From Deminuibacter soli (GTDB taxonomy: Bacteria > Bacteroidota > Bacteroidia > Chitinophagales > Chitinophagaceae), in the NCBI RefSeq assembly GCF_003412455.1, contig NZ_QTJU01000004.1, forward strand, positions 248,001 to 312,000: a stretch of 64,000 nucleotides of DNA, given 5' to 3'. Each line of letters begins with the position of its first letter. The first letter of the stretch is position 1. The translations under genes and the position numbers were made by a program. The notes under the pieces are model-generated. The model was not told where the DNA came from and did no database searches. It saw nothing but the letters and a program-made list of their open reading frames with translations. Below, in pieces: positions 55,652-64,000 of the stretch.

Positions 55652-57823
55652 TTAATTGGCAAAGGGTTTTATGCGAAGGGCCAGGTTTATTATGCGCCCG
55701 TCAATAGGTGCCCACAACGGTTTAAAATCAGGATGGGTAATGCTGCCGGTGTACAGGCTTTCATGTTTGCTCTGCCGTTCATCGAGCAGGTTTTCGCAAT
55801 TGAGCACCAGGCTTATTTTGTTACCGAATTTCCTTTCCGCCATCAGGGCAATGAAGTAATAGTCCGGCGTTTTACTGTCACTATCCCTGTATTGCCTGCC
55901 ATTGTACGAGCCTTCCAATCCGAAACGCCAGCTATCGTTTGGCTTGTATACAGCGGTGGCTGCTGCGCGGTTGCGTGGTGTTAAGGGCATAAACTGGTTT
56001 TGCGAAAGATAGGTGCGTTCTGCATCGGTGAGTGTATAACCCAGGTAAAACTCCCAGCCGCTGTGCAGCTGCATTTGCACGTAAGTATCAAAACCTTTGG
56101 TGTGAATGGGTTTTGGCGCGTTGGCAAAACTGAGCATGCCCTGTGCATCTTCAGTACCTATTACAGGGCTGTTAATTTGCGTAACAAAGAATGCGTGGTT
56201 AATAAAGAAGCTGTTGCCTTTACCAAACTCCTTTTTGTAATTTACTTCAAAGTTCCAGCCGGCTGATTTTTCCGGGCGTACGCCGGGGCCAATGGGCAAT
56301 ATATCTACCAGGTCATAATCTTTTATCTGCGGCGTTAAGGCGTTGGGTGTTTTGTAGCCCATGCCAAAACCGGTACGTATGCCCCAGGTGCTGTTGATGC
56401 GCTGAAATACGGCCAGTCTTGGTAAAACAAATGTGCCGTAATCATTGTGGTGATCTACACGCAGGCCTCCTTCAATTTTGGTTTGGGGAAACAGCTGCCA
56501 GGTATCCTGTGCAAACATACCGGGCGTGGTATTGGAAAAACGGCCCAGTGGTGCGGGTGTGGCTGCATCGGGCGTAAACACATCACCGGTAATATTGATG
56601 CCGGTATTGATGTTGTGTTTGGGCAAATTGACTGCCAGTGCCGCTTCTGTATAAAAGTTCTGCTGTTTGGCATTAAACAGGTACGTATTGGTGGCAATAT
56701 CCCTGTGGAACAAACTGTAACTGCCTTTGAGTGTGGCAGATACCCTGCTGCTGAAGCGGTTGCCGGCAATGAAGGTAAAAGTGTTGCGGCTGAGTTTGTT
56801 GTTTTCAAAATACGTATGCACGCTATCTGCCTTGCCATGCAATACTTCCATATCACCACCTTTGCGTTTTTCAAAACTGCCCGACCAGCCGATGGATACA
56901 TAACTGTTATCAGTTGGGTAAAAGAACAGGGTGGGATGAATTAAGGTACTGTTGATGTCGGGCACATCGCTCAGGCCGTCTTTGTCAACATCTTTCTGTT
57001 GTTGAAACGTTTGGCCTGCAAACAGCGTAAAACCTGCCTGTTTCCATCTTTGCGCGTAATAGCCATTGATATTGGTTTCGCCCAATGTGCTCTGGCTGGC
57101 AACGAATGTAGCTTCTGGGGTATAGGCAGGCTTTTTTGAAATAAAGTTGATAAGCCCTGCAATGGCACCGCCACCGTAGAGCGTGGAAGCTGCACCTTTG
57201 ATCAGTTCGAGTTGTTTTAAATCCAGCGGGGGAATGCTGAGTACACCAAAGCCGCCGGAGAAGCCTTCGTACAGCGGAATGCCATCGCGCAGCAGCTGGG
57301 TATACTGCCCGTTTAGTCCCTGTATGCGTATATTGGTATTGCCCGATGCTGCGGAGGATTGCTGCACCTGCACGCCGCTGATATCACCGAGTATGCTGGC
57401 GATATTGCCGGGTTTTACCATGCTTTCTTCATTCATTTCTTCCTGGCCCAGCACTTCTACTTTGGTGGTGGCATTTTCAATACGGTCGTTGGTGCGGGTT
57501 GATGAAACAACTACAGCGTTGAGGGTGTTTTCATCAGGCTGCATCAGTAACACCATATTATCTGCATTGGGTTGCAGTTGTTGTTCCAGGTCTTCATAAC
57601 CCACGGCTGTAAATTGAAATGTGCTTACCGTATCGGGCAGGTGCAGTACCACGGCGCCTTTGGCGTTGCCGGTAGTAATTATTTGTTCATTGCTTTTTAC
57701 CGTAACGGCGGCAACAGGTTCATGGGTTAATTTGTCCTGTACGGTAATTGTGATGGTCCGCTGTGCTGTTGCTGCAACATGCAACAATAAACAAATCAAT
57801 AACAGGCATGTCCATCTGGGCAT
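55652..57823 (-). CDS. TonB-dependent outer-membrane receptor
   Basis: 723 residues. Signal peptide 1-20 (VAATAQ), then a carboxypeptidase-regulatory-like beta-sandwich (21-95, ITVQDKLTHEPVAAVTVKS), a TonB-box-like region (NAVVVSSTRT), the plug domain (GNIASILGDISGVQVQQ, NIRIQGLNGQYTQLLRDGIPLYEG, LIKGAASTLYGGGAIAGLINFIS) and a 22-strand-type barrel ending NLALRIKPFAN. It takes up a scarce ligand with energy from TonB; the plug resembles siderophore, copper or cobalamin receptors rather than the SusC group. No SusD partner follows. It lies 95 bp downstream of a two-component pair on the same strand, which suggests control by or function with that system. Confidence 0.92.
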   Translation of the reverse strand: MPRWTCLLLICLLLHVAATAQRTITITVQDKLTHEPVAAVTVKSNEQIITTGNAKGAVVLHLPDTVSTFQFTAVGYEDLEQQLQPNADNMVLLMQPDENTLNAVVVSSTRTNDRIENATTKVEVLGQEEMNEESMVKPGNIASILGDISGVQVQQSSAASGNTNIRIQGLNGQYTQLLRDGIPLYEGFSGGFGVLSIPPLDLKQLELIKGAASTLYGGGAIAGLINFISKKPAYTPEATFVASQSTLGETNINGYYAQRWKQAGFTLFAGQTFQQQKDVDKDGLSDVPDINSTLIHPTLFFYPTDNSYVSIGWSGSFEKRKGGDMEVLHGKADSVHTYFENNKLSRNTFTFIAGNRFSSRVSATLKGSYSLFHRDIATNTYLFNAKQQNFYTEAALAVNLPKHNINTGINITGDVFTPDAATPAPLGRFSNTTPGMFAQDTWQLFPQTKIEGGLRVDHHNDYGTFVLPRLAVFQRINSTWGIRTGFGMGYKTPNALTPQIKDYDLVDILPIGPGVRPEKSAGWNFEVNYKKEFGKGNSFFINHAFFVTQINSPVIGTEDAQGMLSFANAPKPIHTKGFDTYVQMQLHSGWEFYLGYTLTDAERTYLSQNQFMPLTPRNRAAATAVYKPNDSWRFGLEGSYNGRQYRDSDSKTPDYYFIALMAERKFGNKISLVLNCENLLDERQSKHESLYTGSITHPDFKPLWAPIDGRIINLALRIKPFAN

Positions 57824-57918
57824 AAAAGCAGGTTTATTGCAGGTACAAATAAAAGCGCAGAATCTGGTGAAATACTGAAGCGTTGTTTGTACCTGAAATT
57901 ACAACCCAACTGCATTCG

Positions 57919-59193
57919 TTACACGGACTGTTGCATTTGTTCGGTGAATGTGAGGGTAAAAACGTGTAAGCCATGGTTAAATGCATATTGCAGCTGGTAC
58001 CCGGATACGGCACATATTTCATGGGCAATAGCCAGTCCCAGCCCGTTGTGTGCTGCATTGCCTGCATCTGCTTTATAAAAGCGGGTGAACAGGTGTGCAC
58101 TGTTTAGCGGAGCGTTGCCGGTATTGCCAATCTGCAAACGGGATGGTTCGAGGGTAATGGCAATTACGCCAGTATGGGTATGGCGGATGGCATTGCTTAG
58201 CAGGTTATTGAGCAGTATATCGAGCAGGGCAGGGTTCATGGTAATAGTGGCGGGCTGTAACTGAACCTTCGTGGTGAGTTGTTGCGCGTGTATCAGTTCT
58301 TCGAGGTGTTGCAGTTTTTGGGATACTGCCTGCTCCAGGTTCAGCTGTTCGGTATCGCTGAATTGTTTGTTTTCGATTTTGGCCAGCAGCAGTAAACATT
58401 GGTTTAAATGTGTTAAGCGTTGGATGGCTTCGTAAGCAGATTGTACGGCCTGGCCCTGGTGCGGGGTGAGCTGTTCATCCTGTATCAGCACATCGAGTTT
58501 TGATTGAATGATGGCCAGCGGCGTTTGCAGTTCGTGTGCGGCATTTTCGGTAAAGTTTTTCAGAACCAGGTAATCCTGTCCTGCCTTTTGCGTGGTTTGC
58601 TGCAGTACATGGTTCATAAAATCAAACTCATCGGTACCGCTGGCAGTAAATTGCAGGGGTTGTGTGCCTGCCAGTGAAAAGCCCTGTATTACCTGCATGC
58701 TTTGGTAAAATGGCTTCCACAGCTTTTTTAATACCAGCCGGTTAATGATGGAAGAAACGAGCAATATCAGCAGCAGGGTTCCCAGCGTAATGGTAATGAT
58801 GGCGGCTGTGAGGGCATCGGTATCATCGAGTGATTTGCCTACCCCGGCCGTATACCACTGCCCGCCTGCTGCTATGTTAAAACGCAGCTGGCGAAAGGGT
58901 TTTTCTTCCTGTGTAATAGGGTCGTGGAGTTTGGCATTAAACAATTGCCGTTTGTGAAAAATTGTTTTGCCGGGTGTGAATTGTATTACCTGGTCTTTCA
59001 CAGGTACTACTTCGGGCAGGCGGTTGTATTTGTTTACATAGGTAATGATCTCGTGTTGTTCAATTTTTAAATCATCATCTACCTGGTCAATCAGCACATA
59101 TCGCAGCAACGCATAAAATGCCCCGCTCGACAGCAGGAAAATAACCACGGTGGCCAGCAGGTTAATACGGTTGTAGCGGCTGAATAGTTTCAT
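57919..59193 (-). CDS. Sensor histidine kinase
   Basis: 424 residues. Two membrane segments (about 11-31 and 129-151) flank a periplasmic sensor of about 95 residues. The phosphoacceptor is His220 in FTENAAHELQTPLAIIQ, followed by the N box (LLNNLLSNAIRHT) and G2 (NGLGLAIAHEI). The D-F-D region is weak (LQIGNTGNA in place of the usual D-x-G-x-G), which is a common variation in this QseC/PmrB-like group. The gene starts 11 bp after the response-regulator stop, forming a two-component system. The signal is unknown; the linked receptor gene hints at a metal or other TonB-dependent nutrient. Confidence 0.9.
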   Translation of the reverse strand: MKLFSRYNRINLLATVVIFLLSSGAFYALLRYVLIDQVDDDLKIEQHEIITYVNKYNRLPEVVPVKDQVIQFTPGKTIFHKRQLFNAKLHDPITQEEKPFRQLRFNIAAGGQWYTAGVGKSLDDTDALTAAIITITLGTLLLILLVSSIINRLVLKKLWKPFYQSMQVIQGFSLAGTQPLQFTASGTDEFDFMNHVLQQTTQKAGQDYLVLKNFTENAAHELQTPLAIIQSKLDVLIQDEQLTPHQGQAVQSAYEAIQRLTHLNQCLLLLAKIENKQFSDTEQLNLEQAVSQKLQHLEELIHAQQLTTKVQLQPATITMNPALLDILLNNLLSNAIRHTHTGVIAITLEPSRLQIGNTGNAPLNSAHLFTRFYKADAGNAAHNGLGLAIAHEICAVSGYQLQYAFNHGLHVFTLTFTEQMQQSV

Positions 59194-59204
59194 GTGGCTG
59201 CGGT

Positions 59205-59879
59205 TTACAGGCTGAATTTATAACCCATCCCGTACACGGATTGTATGTAATCGGCGCTGCCCAGCTGCAGCATTTTTTTACGCAGGTTTTTGATGTGCGT
59301 GTAAATAAAATCATAGTTGCCGGCCATATCCATATGATCGCCCCACAGGTGTTCGGCAATGGCGTTTTTGCTGATGACTTTATTTTTATTGCTGATGAAA
59401 TATAACAGCAGCTCGTATTCCTTTCGGGTGAGCTCCATTTTTTTATTATTCACCAGCGCTGTTTTTTCGTTGAGGTTGAGCGTAAGTGTATCAAATTGCA
59501 GGATGTTTTTCCCGTCAAACGATTTGCGGCGTATAATGGCTGCCACGCGGGCGCCCAGTTCGCTGAGGTGAAAGGGTTTTACGAGGTAATCATCTGCACC
59601 GGCGCGCAGGCCGTTTACGCGGTCGTCGAGCGAATTCCTGGCTGAGATGATCAGTACGCCGTCGTTTTTATCACTGCTTTTCAGCTCATCGAGTAATTGC
59701 AGTCCGCTGCCGCCGGGCAGGGTAATGTCCAAAATAATACAGGCATAATCGTACAGGGTTATTTTCTCCATGGCTGCATGAAAATCGGCTGCTGTTTCGC
59801 AGGCGAACTGTTCATCCTGCAGGTAATCACAAATACTTTTCGAAAGGGCCGGTTCATCTTCTATTACCAGTACTTTCAT
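59205..59879 (-). CDS. OmpR/PhoB-family response regulator
   Basis: 224 residues from the ATG complementary to 59877-59879; the upstream GTG adds nine unconserved codons. Receiver domain with acidic pair Glu7-Asp8, phosphoacceptor Asp51 (IILDITLPGG), Ser79 and Lys101 (YLVKPF). The C-terminal winged helix has ELTRKEYELLLYFISN and IYTHIKNLRKKM, ending YIQSVYGMGYKFSL. First gene of the minus-strand regulator-kinase-receptor operon. Its upstream region (about 240 bp) contains a candidate structured RNA. Confidence 0.94.
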   Translation of the reverse strand: MKVLVIEDEPALSKSICDYLQDEQFACETAADFHAAMEKITLYDYACIILDITLPGGSGLQLLDELKSSDKNDGVLIISARNSLDDRVNGLRAGADDYLVKPFHLSELGARVAAIIRRKSFDGKNILQFDTLTLNLNEKTALVNNKKMELTRKEYELLLYFISNKNKVISKNAIAEHLWGDHMDMAGNYDFIYTHIKNLRKKMLQLGSADYIQSVYGMGYKFSL

Positions 59880-60117
59880 GCTGTTTATTTTTATTGTTTG
59901 AGCCACTTGCCATACAATGCAACAGGGATATGCTTTTCAGCGCATCATTCTATAGCAGTTTTTACCCGGCTGTGTGAAATAAATCCACGTTCAGAGGCCA
60001 CGGATACCCTGCAAGATAACAAACCCGGTGGGTAAAGCTTTGGCATGTTTTTTTGCCCTGCTAAGTTACACGGCCGTTGAATAGTCAGTATATATTCTTC
60101 AGATCCTGTAGAACGGG

Positions 60118-60262
60118 ATTACAACATTCCGCAGCCACCGGCATCATACCCGGTGCGTGCATATGTGAAAAGAACAGGGAGCCGGGGCCATGCAGCTGGC
60201 AGGCGGAATGTTACTGTATGTAAAAAGGCCTCGTCCCGGTTAAGCCTGGACGAGGCCTTTTT
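60118..60262 (+). ncRNA. Candidate structured RNA (three-way junction plus terminator)
   Basis: AACATTCCGC (60123-60132) pairs with GCGGAATGTT (60203-60212). Past a small internal loop GCCA (60134-60137) pairs with TGGC (60197-60200). This encloses CCGG/CCGG (60138-60141 / 60150-60153) and an arm 60155-60162 / 60190-60196 (TGCAT with ATGCA, plus GC with GC). The helices close a three-way junction with one unpaired base (60154). An intrinsic terminator follows at 60222-60262. On the plus strand it would be a small RNA of about 140 nt. On the minus strand it would lie in the long leader of the response-regulator operon. No match to a named family was recognised. Confidence 0.45.
60222..60262. 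terminator. Bidirectional intrinsic terminator
   Basis: Perfect 15-bp stem 60222-60236 / 60248-60262 (AAAAAGGCCTCGTCC and its complement), 11-nt loop. It ends 2 bp after the minus-strand small gene, and on the plus strand ends the candidate RNA. The gap 59880-60264 (385 bp) holds no gene apart from this and the RNA candidate. Confidence 0.93.
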
Positions 60263-60264
60263 GT

Positions 60265-60495
60265 TCAGCTTTCGCTTTTATCATCATTGTCGCGGTCAAT
60301 AAATTCATCCTGCTGTTTGTATTGTTTATCGGCTGTGCTGGGTTTGGGATAATGCTTTTTGTGCCCACTTTCCTTGTCTGCCGCAATGGAATGGCCGTCG
60401 CTGCCTTCACGAACAGGCGCCTGGCCTTTATGTGTATCGGTACGCTCTGCATCTTTCAGTTTGCGGTTGAGCGCAGATTGGTTTGTTTGTTGCAT
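60265..60495 (-). CDS. Small hydrophilic hypothetical protein
   Basis: 76 residues, highly charged and without hydrophobic segments (MQQTNQSALNRKLKDAER, DTHKGQAPVREGSDGHS, EFIDRDNDDKSES), so probably disordered. An intrinsic terminator starts 2 bp after the stop, which supports a real transcript ending here. An overlapping open frame on the same strand (60240-60452) runs through the terminator and was rejected. Function unknown; the composition resembles small stress-related proteins, but that is a guess. Confidence 0.6.
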   Translation of the reverse strand: MQQTNQSALNRKLKDAERTDTHKGQAPVREGSDGHSIAADKESGHKKHYPKPSTADKQYKQQDEFIDRDNDDKSES

Positions 60496-60603
60496 AATAG
60501 GTGTTTAAACAACATAATCCATAAAGCATACCAGCTTTTGGTAATGCCTGGCATTGTATTGGGGTGAAAATTCCACAACTTGTGGCGTATTGTTGAGAAA
60601 GCA

Positions 60604-60930
60604 TCAGGTGGCGGCAGGTTGCCGGTGAAATAGCCTGCGCAATTCATCCTTTGCTTGTTCAAGAATATCCAGCTGGTGTTTTGATAGGTTATGTCCTGCG
60701 CGATTGATATAAAAATTGAGCATGGACATGGCCGATTGAAAGGGCGTTCCTTTTCTGCGGTGACTTTTTTGAGCCGAACGCTTCAAAGAGCTGGCAATGG
60801 CCGCCGGATCGGTTTTGGTAAAAATGCGTTGCTGCAACGTAAGCGCATCACTGTTTTGTGTTACTGCGGCAGACCATTTACGCTTTTTGGAAGTGTTTTT
60901 GCGTTTATTGCGTGGTGTTTTTAATGGCAT
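60604..60930 (-). CDS. DUF3175 domain protein
   Basis: 108 residues from the ATG complementary to 60928-60930; an upstream TTG at 60972 is less likely. A basic N-terminus (PLKTPRNKRKNTSKKRKWS) is followed by the DUF3175 core: SDALTLQQRIFTKTDPAAIA, SLKRSAQKSHRRKGTPF, SAMSMLNFYINRAG and LEQAKDELRRLF. A small basic, probably nucleic-acid-associated protein of unknown function, found in many soil bacteria. Divergent from the receiver-kinase gene at 61.1 kb. Confidence 0.85.
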   Translation of the reverse strand: MPLKTPRNKRKNTSKKRKWSAAVTQNSDALTLQQRIFTKTDPAAIASSLKRSAQKSHRRKGTPFQSAMSMLNFYINRAGHNLSKHQLDILEQAKDELRRLFHRQPAAT

Positions 60931-61138
60931 GGCTTTTTTAAAAGGGTGTGCAAGTAAAATACCAATATGCAACAGCCGGCAGGGAACAACGATGCTACGG
61001 TTTGCAAAAGGTAATGATAGACAAAGAGGTCAACAATCCTTTTTTAAACAAACAAGGATGCAAAAAGGAACCTGGACAGGCAGGTATTAGCCAACCCGGG
61101 CCGTACCGGTTTCCTTTGAAATTCTGTAGGAACAAACT

Positions 61139-62728
61139 ATGGTACTGATTGTAGACGATAAAGAGGAAAACCTGTACTCTTTACGAACGCTTTTGGAAAT
61201 CAATTTATTTAACGTAGATACTGCCAACTCGGGGGAGGAGGCGCTGAAAAAGGTATTGAAACATACCTATGCGCTTATCATCCTGGATGTGCAGATGCCC
61301 GGCATGGACGGTTTTGAAGTGGCAGAGGCTATTTCGGGATACGGCAAGGCCAGGGATACACCTATTATCTTTCTCAGTGCCGTTAATACAGACAAGCGTT
61401 TTATCACCAAAGGATATATGTCGGGCGGGTTTGATTATGTAACCAAGCCATTTGACCCGGATATCCTGTTGCTGAAGGTAAAAACCTTTTACCGTTTGTA
61501 CGAGCAAACGCGTGAGCTGAACGAAATGCAGCAGGTACTGCGCGAAGAAATTGAATCGCGCAAGCAGGCCGAGAACGAATTGAAAGAACGTGTGGCCGAG
61601 CTGCATTCTGTGCTGCATTCTATTCCCCAACTTGCTTTTACTGCATTAACCGACGGATCGGTTGAAATTGTGAATGGCCACTGGCTGCAATATGCGCGTG
61701 ACAACAACGCCTTTCCGCAAACAGAAGCGGGAGCCTTGTCTGTATCGGGCCACCTGCTTACGGCCATCAGCCGCCGTGAACAATACACGGCAGAGCTGGC
61801 CATACAACATATTGCCACAGGCGAGTATCGCTGGCACCTGCTGGCCATTACACCGGTACGGCACAACAATGAAATTATTAAATGGGTAGGCACCTTTACG
61901 GATATACACCAGCAAAAAATGATCAACGAAATGCTGGAACGCGGTGTGGCCGAACGTACATTGGCCTTGCAGAAAATGAATACCGAACTGGAAACCAGCA
62001 ATCACGACCTGCAGCAGTTTACCTCGGTAGCCTGCCACGATTTGCAGGAGCCGCTGCGGAAGATCCAGATATTCAGCCATATGGTGCGGGATAAGTACCT
62101 TGCAGACCAGTCGGAAGGCGCGATGTACCTGGACAGGGTGATGAATGCCTCTACCCGCATGCGTTTGCTGATTAACGACCTGCTCAGTTACTCTGAAATA
62201 TCCATTACCAGGCTGTTTGCGCCGGTTGACCTGAATGATGTGATTGCCGATATACTTACTGACCTGGAGCTGGTTATTACCGAGAAACAGGCCAGTATTC
62301 ATATCGATGATATTCCATTGGTAGAAGCAGTGCCGGGCCAGATGCGGCATGTGTTCCAGAACATCATCAGCAATGCGCTGAAGTTTTCACGAAAAGAGGT
62401 GACACCTGAAATACGCATTAAAGCTGCACTGGTGAACGATAAAGATGCTGCGGCCGAACCGGATGCAGCAGGCAGTTATTGCCGCATCAGCATCAGCGAT
62501 AATGGTATCGGGTTTAATGAACGGTATCTTAGCAAAATATTCACCATATTCCAGCGCCTGCATTCCAAGGAAGAATACGAGGGTACAGGCATTGGTTTGG
62601 CCATTGCAAAAAAAGTGATCGACAAACACAACGGCTTTATCACTGCCACCAGTAAGGAGCAGGAAGGATCGACCTTTATTATTGTGCTGCCGGTAAAACA
62701 ACAGGCAGCAGAACAGGTGCCGGTATAA
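61139..62728 (+). CDS. Receiver-PAS-histidine kinase
   Basis: 529 residues, cytoplasmic. An N-terminal receiver domain (acidic pair Asp6-Asp7, phosphoacceptor Asp50 in IILDVQMPGMDG, Lys in YVTKPFDP) is followed by a coiled coil (EEIESRKQAENELKERVAEL), a PAS-like domain (about 150-260, IIKWVGTFTDIHQQK) and a kinase core. His lies in ACHDLQEPLRKIQIFS, then the N box NIISNALKFSRK, G1 ISDNGIGFNE, F and G2 GTGIGLAIAKKV. The receiver-first order suggests a kinase tuned by another kinase's phosphoryl flow, as in bacteriophytochrome-like phosphorelays. The next gene, 64 bp later, is a second sensor kinase and a natural partner. Confidence 0.92.
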   Translation: MVLIVDDKEENLYSLRTLLEINLFNVDTANSGEEALKKVLKHTYALIILDVQMPGMDGFEVAEAISGYGKARDTPIIFLSAVNTDKRFITKGYMSGGFDYVTKPFDPDILLLKVKTFYRLYEQTRELNEMQQVLREEIESRKQAENELKERVAELHSVLHSIPQLAFTALTDGSVEIVNGHWLQYARDNNAFPQTEAGALSVSGHLLTAISRREQYTAELAIQHIATGEYRWHLLAITPVRHNNEIIKWVGTFTDIHQQKMINEMLERGVAERTLALQKMNTELETSNHDLQQFTSVACHDLQEPLRKIQIFSHMVRDKYLADQSEGAMYLDRVMNASTRMRLLINDLLSYSEISITRLFAPVDLNDVIADILTDLELVITEKQASIHIDDIPLVEAVPGQMRHVFQNIISNALKFSRKEVTPEIRIKAALVNDKDAAAEPDAAGSYCRISISDNGIGFNERYLSKIFTIFQRLHSKEEYEGTGIGLAIAKKVIDKHNGFITATSKEQEGSTFIIVLPVKQQAAEQVPV

Positions 62729-62792
62729 CAATCCTGCACCGCTGACAAACACCGCCATCAAACAACATTTTATACAGAGGGTATATACAACA

Positions 62793-64000
62793 ATGAATAC
62801 ACAAGCGAGTTTTAAAAGAAATCTGATTGTAGGCTTCGGGCTTTCGCTGCTGCTGCTGGTAGTGAGCTCGGTGGCATCGTACATGAGCATCAGTAACCTG
62901 CTGGATAGTACCAAATGGGTAAACCATACCTATAAAGTAATACAGGGGCTGGATAATGTGATGTCTACTTTAAAGGATGCAGAAACAGGGCAGCGCGGCT
63001 ACCTGATCACCGGTGATGATGTTTTTCTTGAGCCATATAAAGGCGCAAGGGAAAGAGCACTGGGGTACTTACAGGATGTGCATGATCTCACACTGGATAA
63101 CCCTGCGCAAACAACCTCGGCGCTACAGCTGAAAGAACTCATCAGTCAGCGCATAGAGGTATTGCAGAAGGCCATTGATCTTGAAAAAGAGAAGCGCACC
63201 ATTGATATACAGGATTTGAAAAAGGGTAAGGAGTATATGGATAACGCGCGTTTGATAGTGGAGGAAATGAAAAGCCGCGAGCAGGGATTGTTAACAGTGC
63301 GTACCAACTCTATGAACCGCTATGCGGGTTATACACCGCCATTGATCGTGGTGGCTGCCATACTTGCCATTCTTATTACCATATTCTTCTATGCACGTGT
63401 GCAGAACGATTTTGACCAGCGGCTGAGGCTGCAGCTGGAATTGCAGGCCAAAGATGAAGATATCAGCCGCCGTATAGATATTGTACATAAAATAGCAGGT
63501 AAGATTGCTGACGGTGAATACTCCACCCGTGTAAACGACAGTGGCAAAGACGGGTTGGGCAGCCTTGCCTACTCGTTAAACCGCATGGCAGGTTCACTGG
63601 AAAGCTCGTTCAACCTGTTGTCTGAAAACGAATGGCAGCAAACCGGCATTGCCACATTGAACGAGATAATGATTGGTGAAAAAAGCCTGGAGCTGCTGAC
63701 AAAAGATGTGATTACCTACCTCGCCGAATATACCCAATGCAGCGCAGGTGTTTTTTATGTGATGGAAGAAAAAGAACTGCATTTTTTCAGCAGCTATGCA
63801 TTTATGCCCGGCACTGCAAAAAATATTATACTGCCCGGCGAAGGTTTACTGGGGCAGAGTGTTGAAAGCCGCCACGAGATCATACTCACCGATATTGCGC
63901 CGGATGCCATGCAGGTGCAGCTGGCTACCGGTGTAATAAAACCATCGCAGATTATAGCCTTCCCTGTATTTGATGGTCATACCGTAAAAGGTGCGATTGA
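62793..64000 (+). CDS. CHASE3-HAMP-GAF sensor protein, start of a (hybrid) histidine kinase (partial)
   Basis: 402 codons from the ATG at 62793 to the window edge without a stop. MNTQASFKRNLIVGFGLSLL begins a membrane segment (about 11-32). A CHASE3 sensor follows (ETGQRGYLITGDDVFLEPY), then a second segment (about 186-206, PPLIVVAAILAILITIFFYA), a HAMP linker (IADGEYSTRVNDSGKDGLGS) and a GAF domain (LAEYTQCSAGVFYVMEE, LPGEGLLGQSVES). This architecture is typical of large hybrid histidine kinases; the catalytic part is outside the window. It follows the receiver-kinase gene by 64 bp and is probably cotranscribed. Confidence 0.9.
   Translation, partial: MNTQASFKRNLIVGFGLSLLLLVVSSVASYMSISNLLDSTKWVNHTYKVIQGLDNVMSTLKDAETGQRGYLITGDDVFLEPYKGARERALGYLQDVHDLTLDNPAQTTSALQLKELISQRIEVLQKAIDLEKEKRTIDIQDLKKGKEYMDNARLIVEEMKSREQGLLTVRTNSMNRYAGYTPPLIVVAAILAILITIFFYARVQNDFDQRLRLQLELQAKDEDISRRIDIVHKIAGKIADGEYSTRVNDSGKDGLGSLAYSLNRMAGSLESSFNLLSENEWQQTGIATLNEIMIGEKSLELLTKDVITYLAEYTQCSAGVFYVMEEKELHFFSSYAFMPGTAKNIILPGEGLLGQSVESRHEIILTDIAPDAMQVQLATGVIKPSQIIAFPVFDGHTVKGAI

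Noticed and set aside
60118-60262. Resemblance of GCCGGG...GCAGCTGGCAGG to bacterial SRP RNA
   Set aside because: The diagnostic core (GGTCnGGnCCGGAAGGAAGCAGCC-like apical loop) is absent, and the fold is a three-way junction, not the SRP hairpin.
60240-60452. Second small minus-strand frame overlapping 60265-60495
   Set aside because: It runs through the perfect terminator hairpin; the 60265-60495 frame ends just before it and fits better.

Overview
The window reads as chromosomal DNA of a Bacteroidota bacterium, most likely class Chitinophagia. The evidence is a secreted giant protein with a C-terminal type IX secretion (gliding-motility-type) sorting domain, several promoters with the Bacteroidota -7 box TAnnTTTG and almost no Shine-Dalgarno sequences, a TonB-dependent receptor with a carboxypeptidase-like N-terminal domain, a pair of DUF2723 membrane proteins, and the order infA-rpmJ-rpsM-rpsK-rpsD-rpoA-rplQ-carA. 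No tRNA, rRNA, CRISPR array, transposase or prophage gene was seen.

Layout. 1-2.4 kb: a minus-strand set (DinB-like, Nudix, phosphoesterase running off the left edge), then homogentisate dioxygenase on the plus strand. 2.4-4.3 kb: a structured spacer with a terminator, an aldo/keto reductase and a small conserved unknown. 4.8-26.6 kb: one 7,259-residue gene, a third of the window, with an IgGFc-binding-like N-terminus, about 71 Ig-like repeats of about 81 residues and a T9SS sorting domain. It is followed by a secreted MA-peptidase-like / beta-propeller / barrel protein. 29.8-35.1 kb: the ribosomal alpha operon and carA. 35.2-37.5 kb: two small unknowns and mtaB (minus strand). 37.6-44.4 kb: two tandem DUF2723 genes. 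44.5-47.4 kb: a VWA protein and a MoxR/chelatase-type AAA+ ATPase. 47.6-53.0 kb: the minus-strand operon plsC-priA-SUFU-murB. 53.2-55.5 kb: small genes, a second aldo/keto reductase and DUF4268. 55.6-59.9 kb: a minus-strand operon of response regulator, histidine kinase and TonB-dependent receptor. 60.1-60.3 kb: a candidate structured RNA with its own terminator. 60.3-64 kb: two small proteins and two sensor kinases, the last cut by the window edge.

Most of the coding content is housekeeping. The unusual material is: the giant array gene with a period-three higher-order structure; stem-loops in nearly every spacer of an unusually spaced-out alpha operon; two structured non-coding elements (about 2.44-2.64 kb and 60.12-60.26 kb); a family of 7- and 8-bp tandem repeats scattered through spacers; and a set of promoters whose -7 box ends 4-5 nt before the ATG, implying leaderless mRNAs. 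All counts and base-pairings are by eye; no alignment, folding or database search was run.
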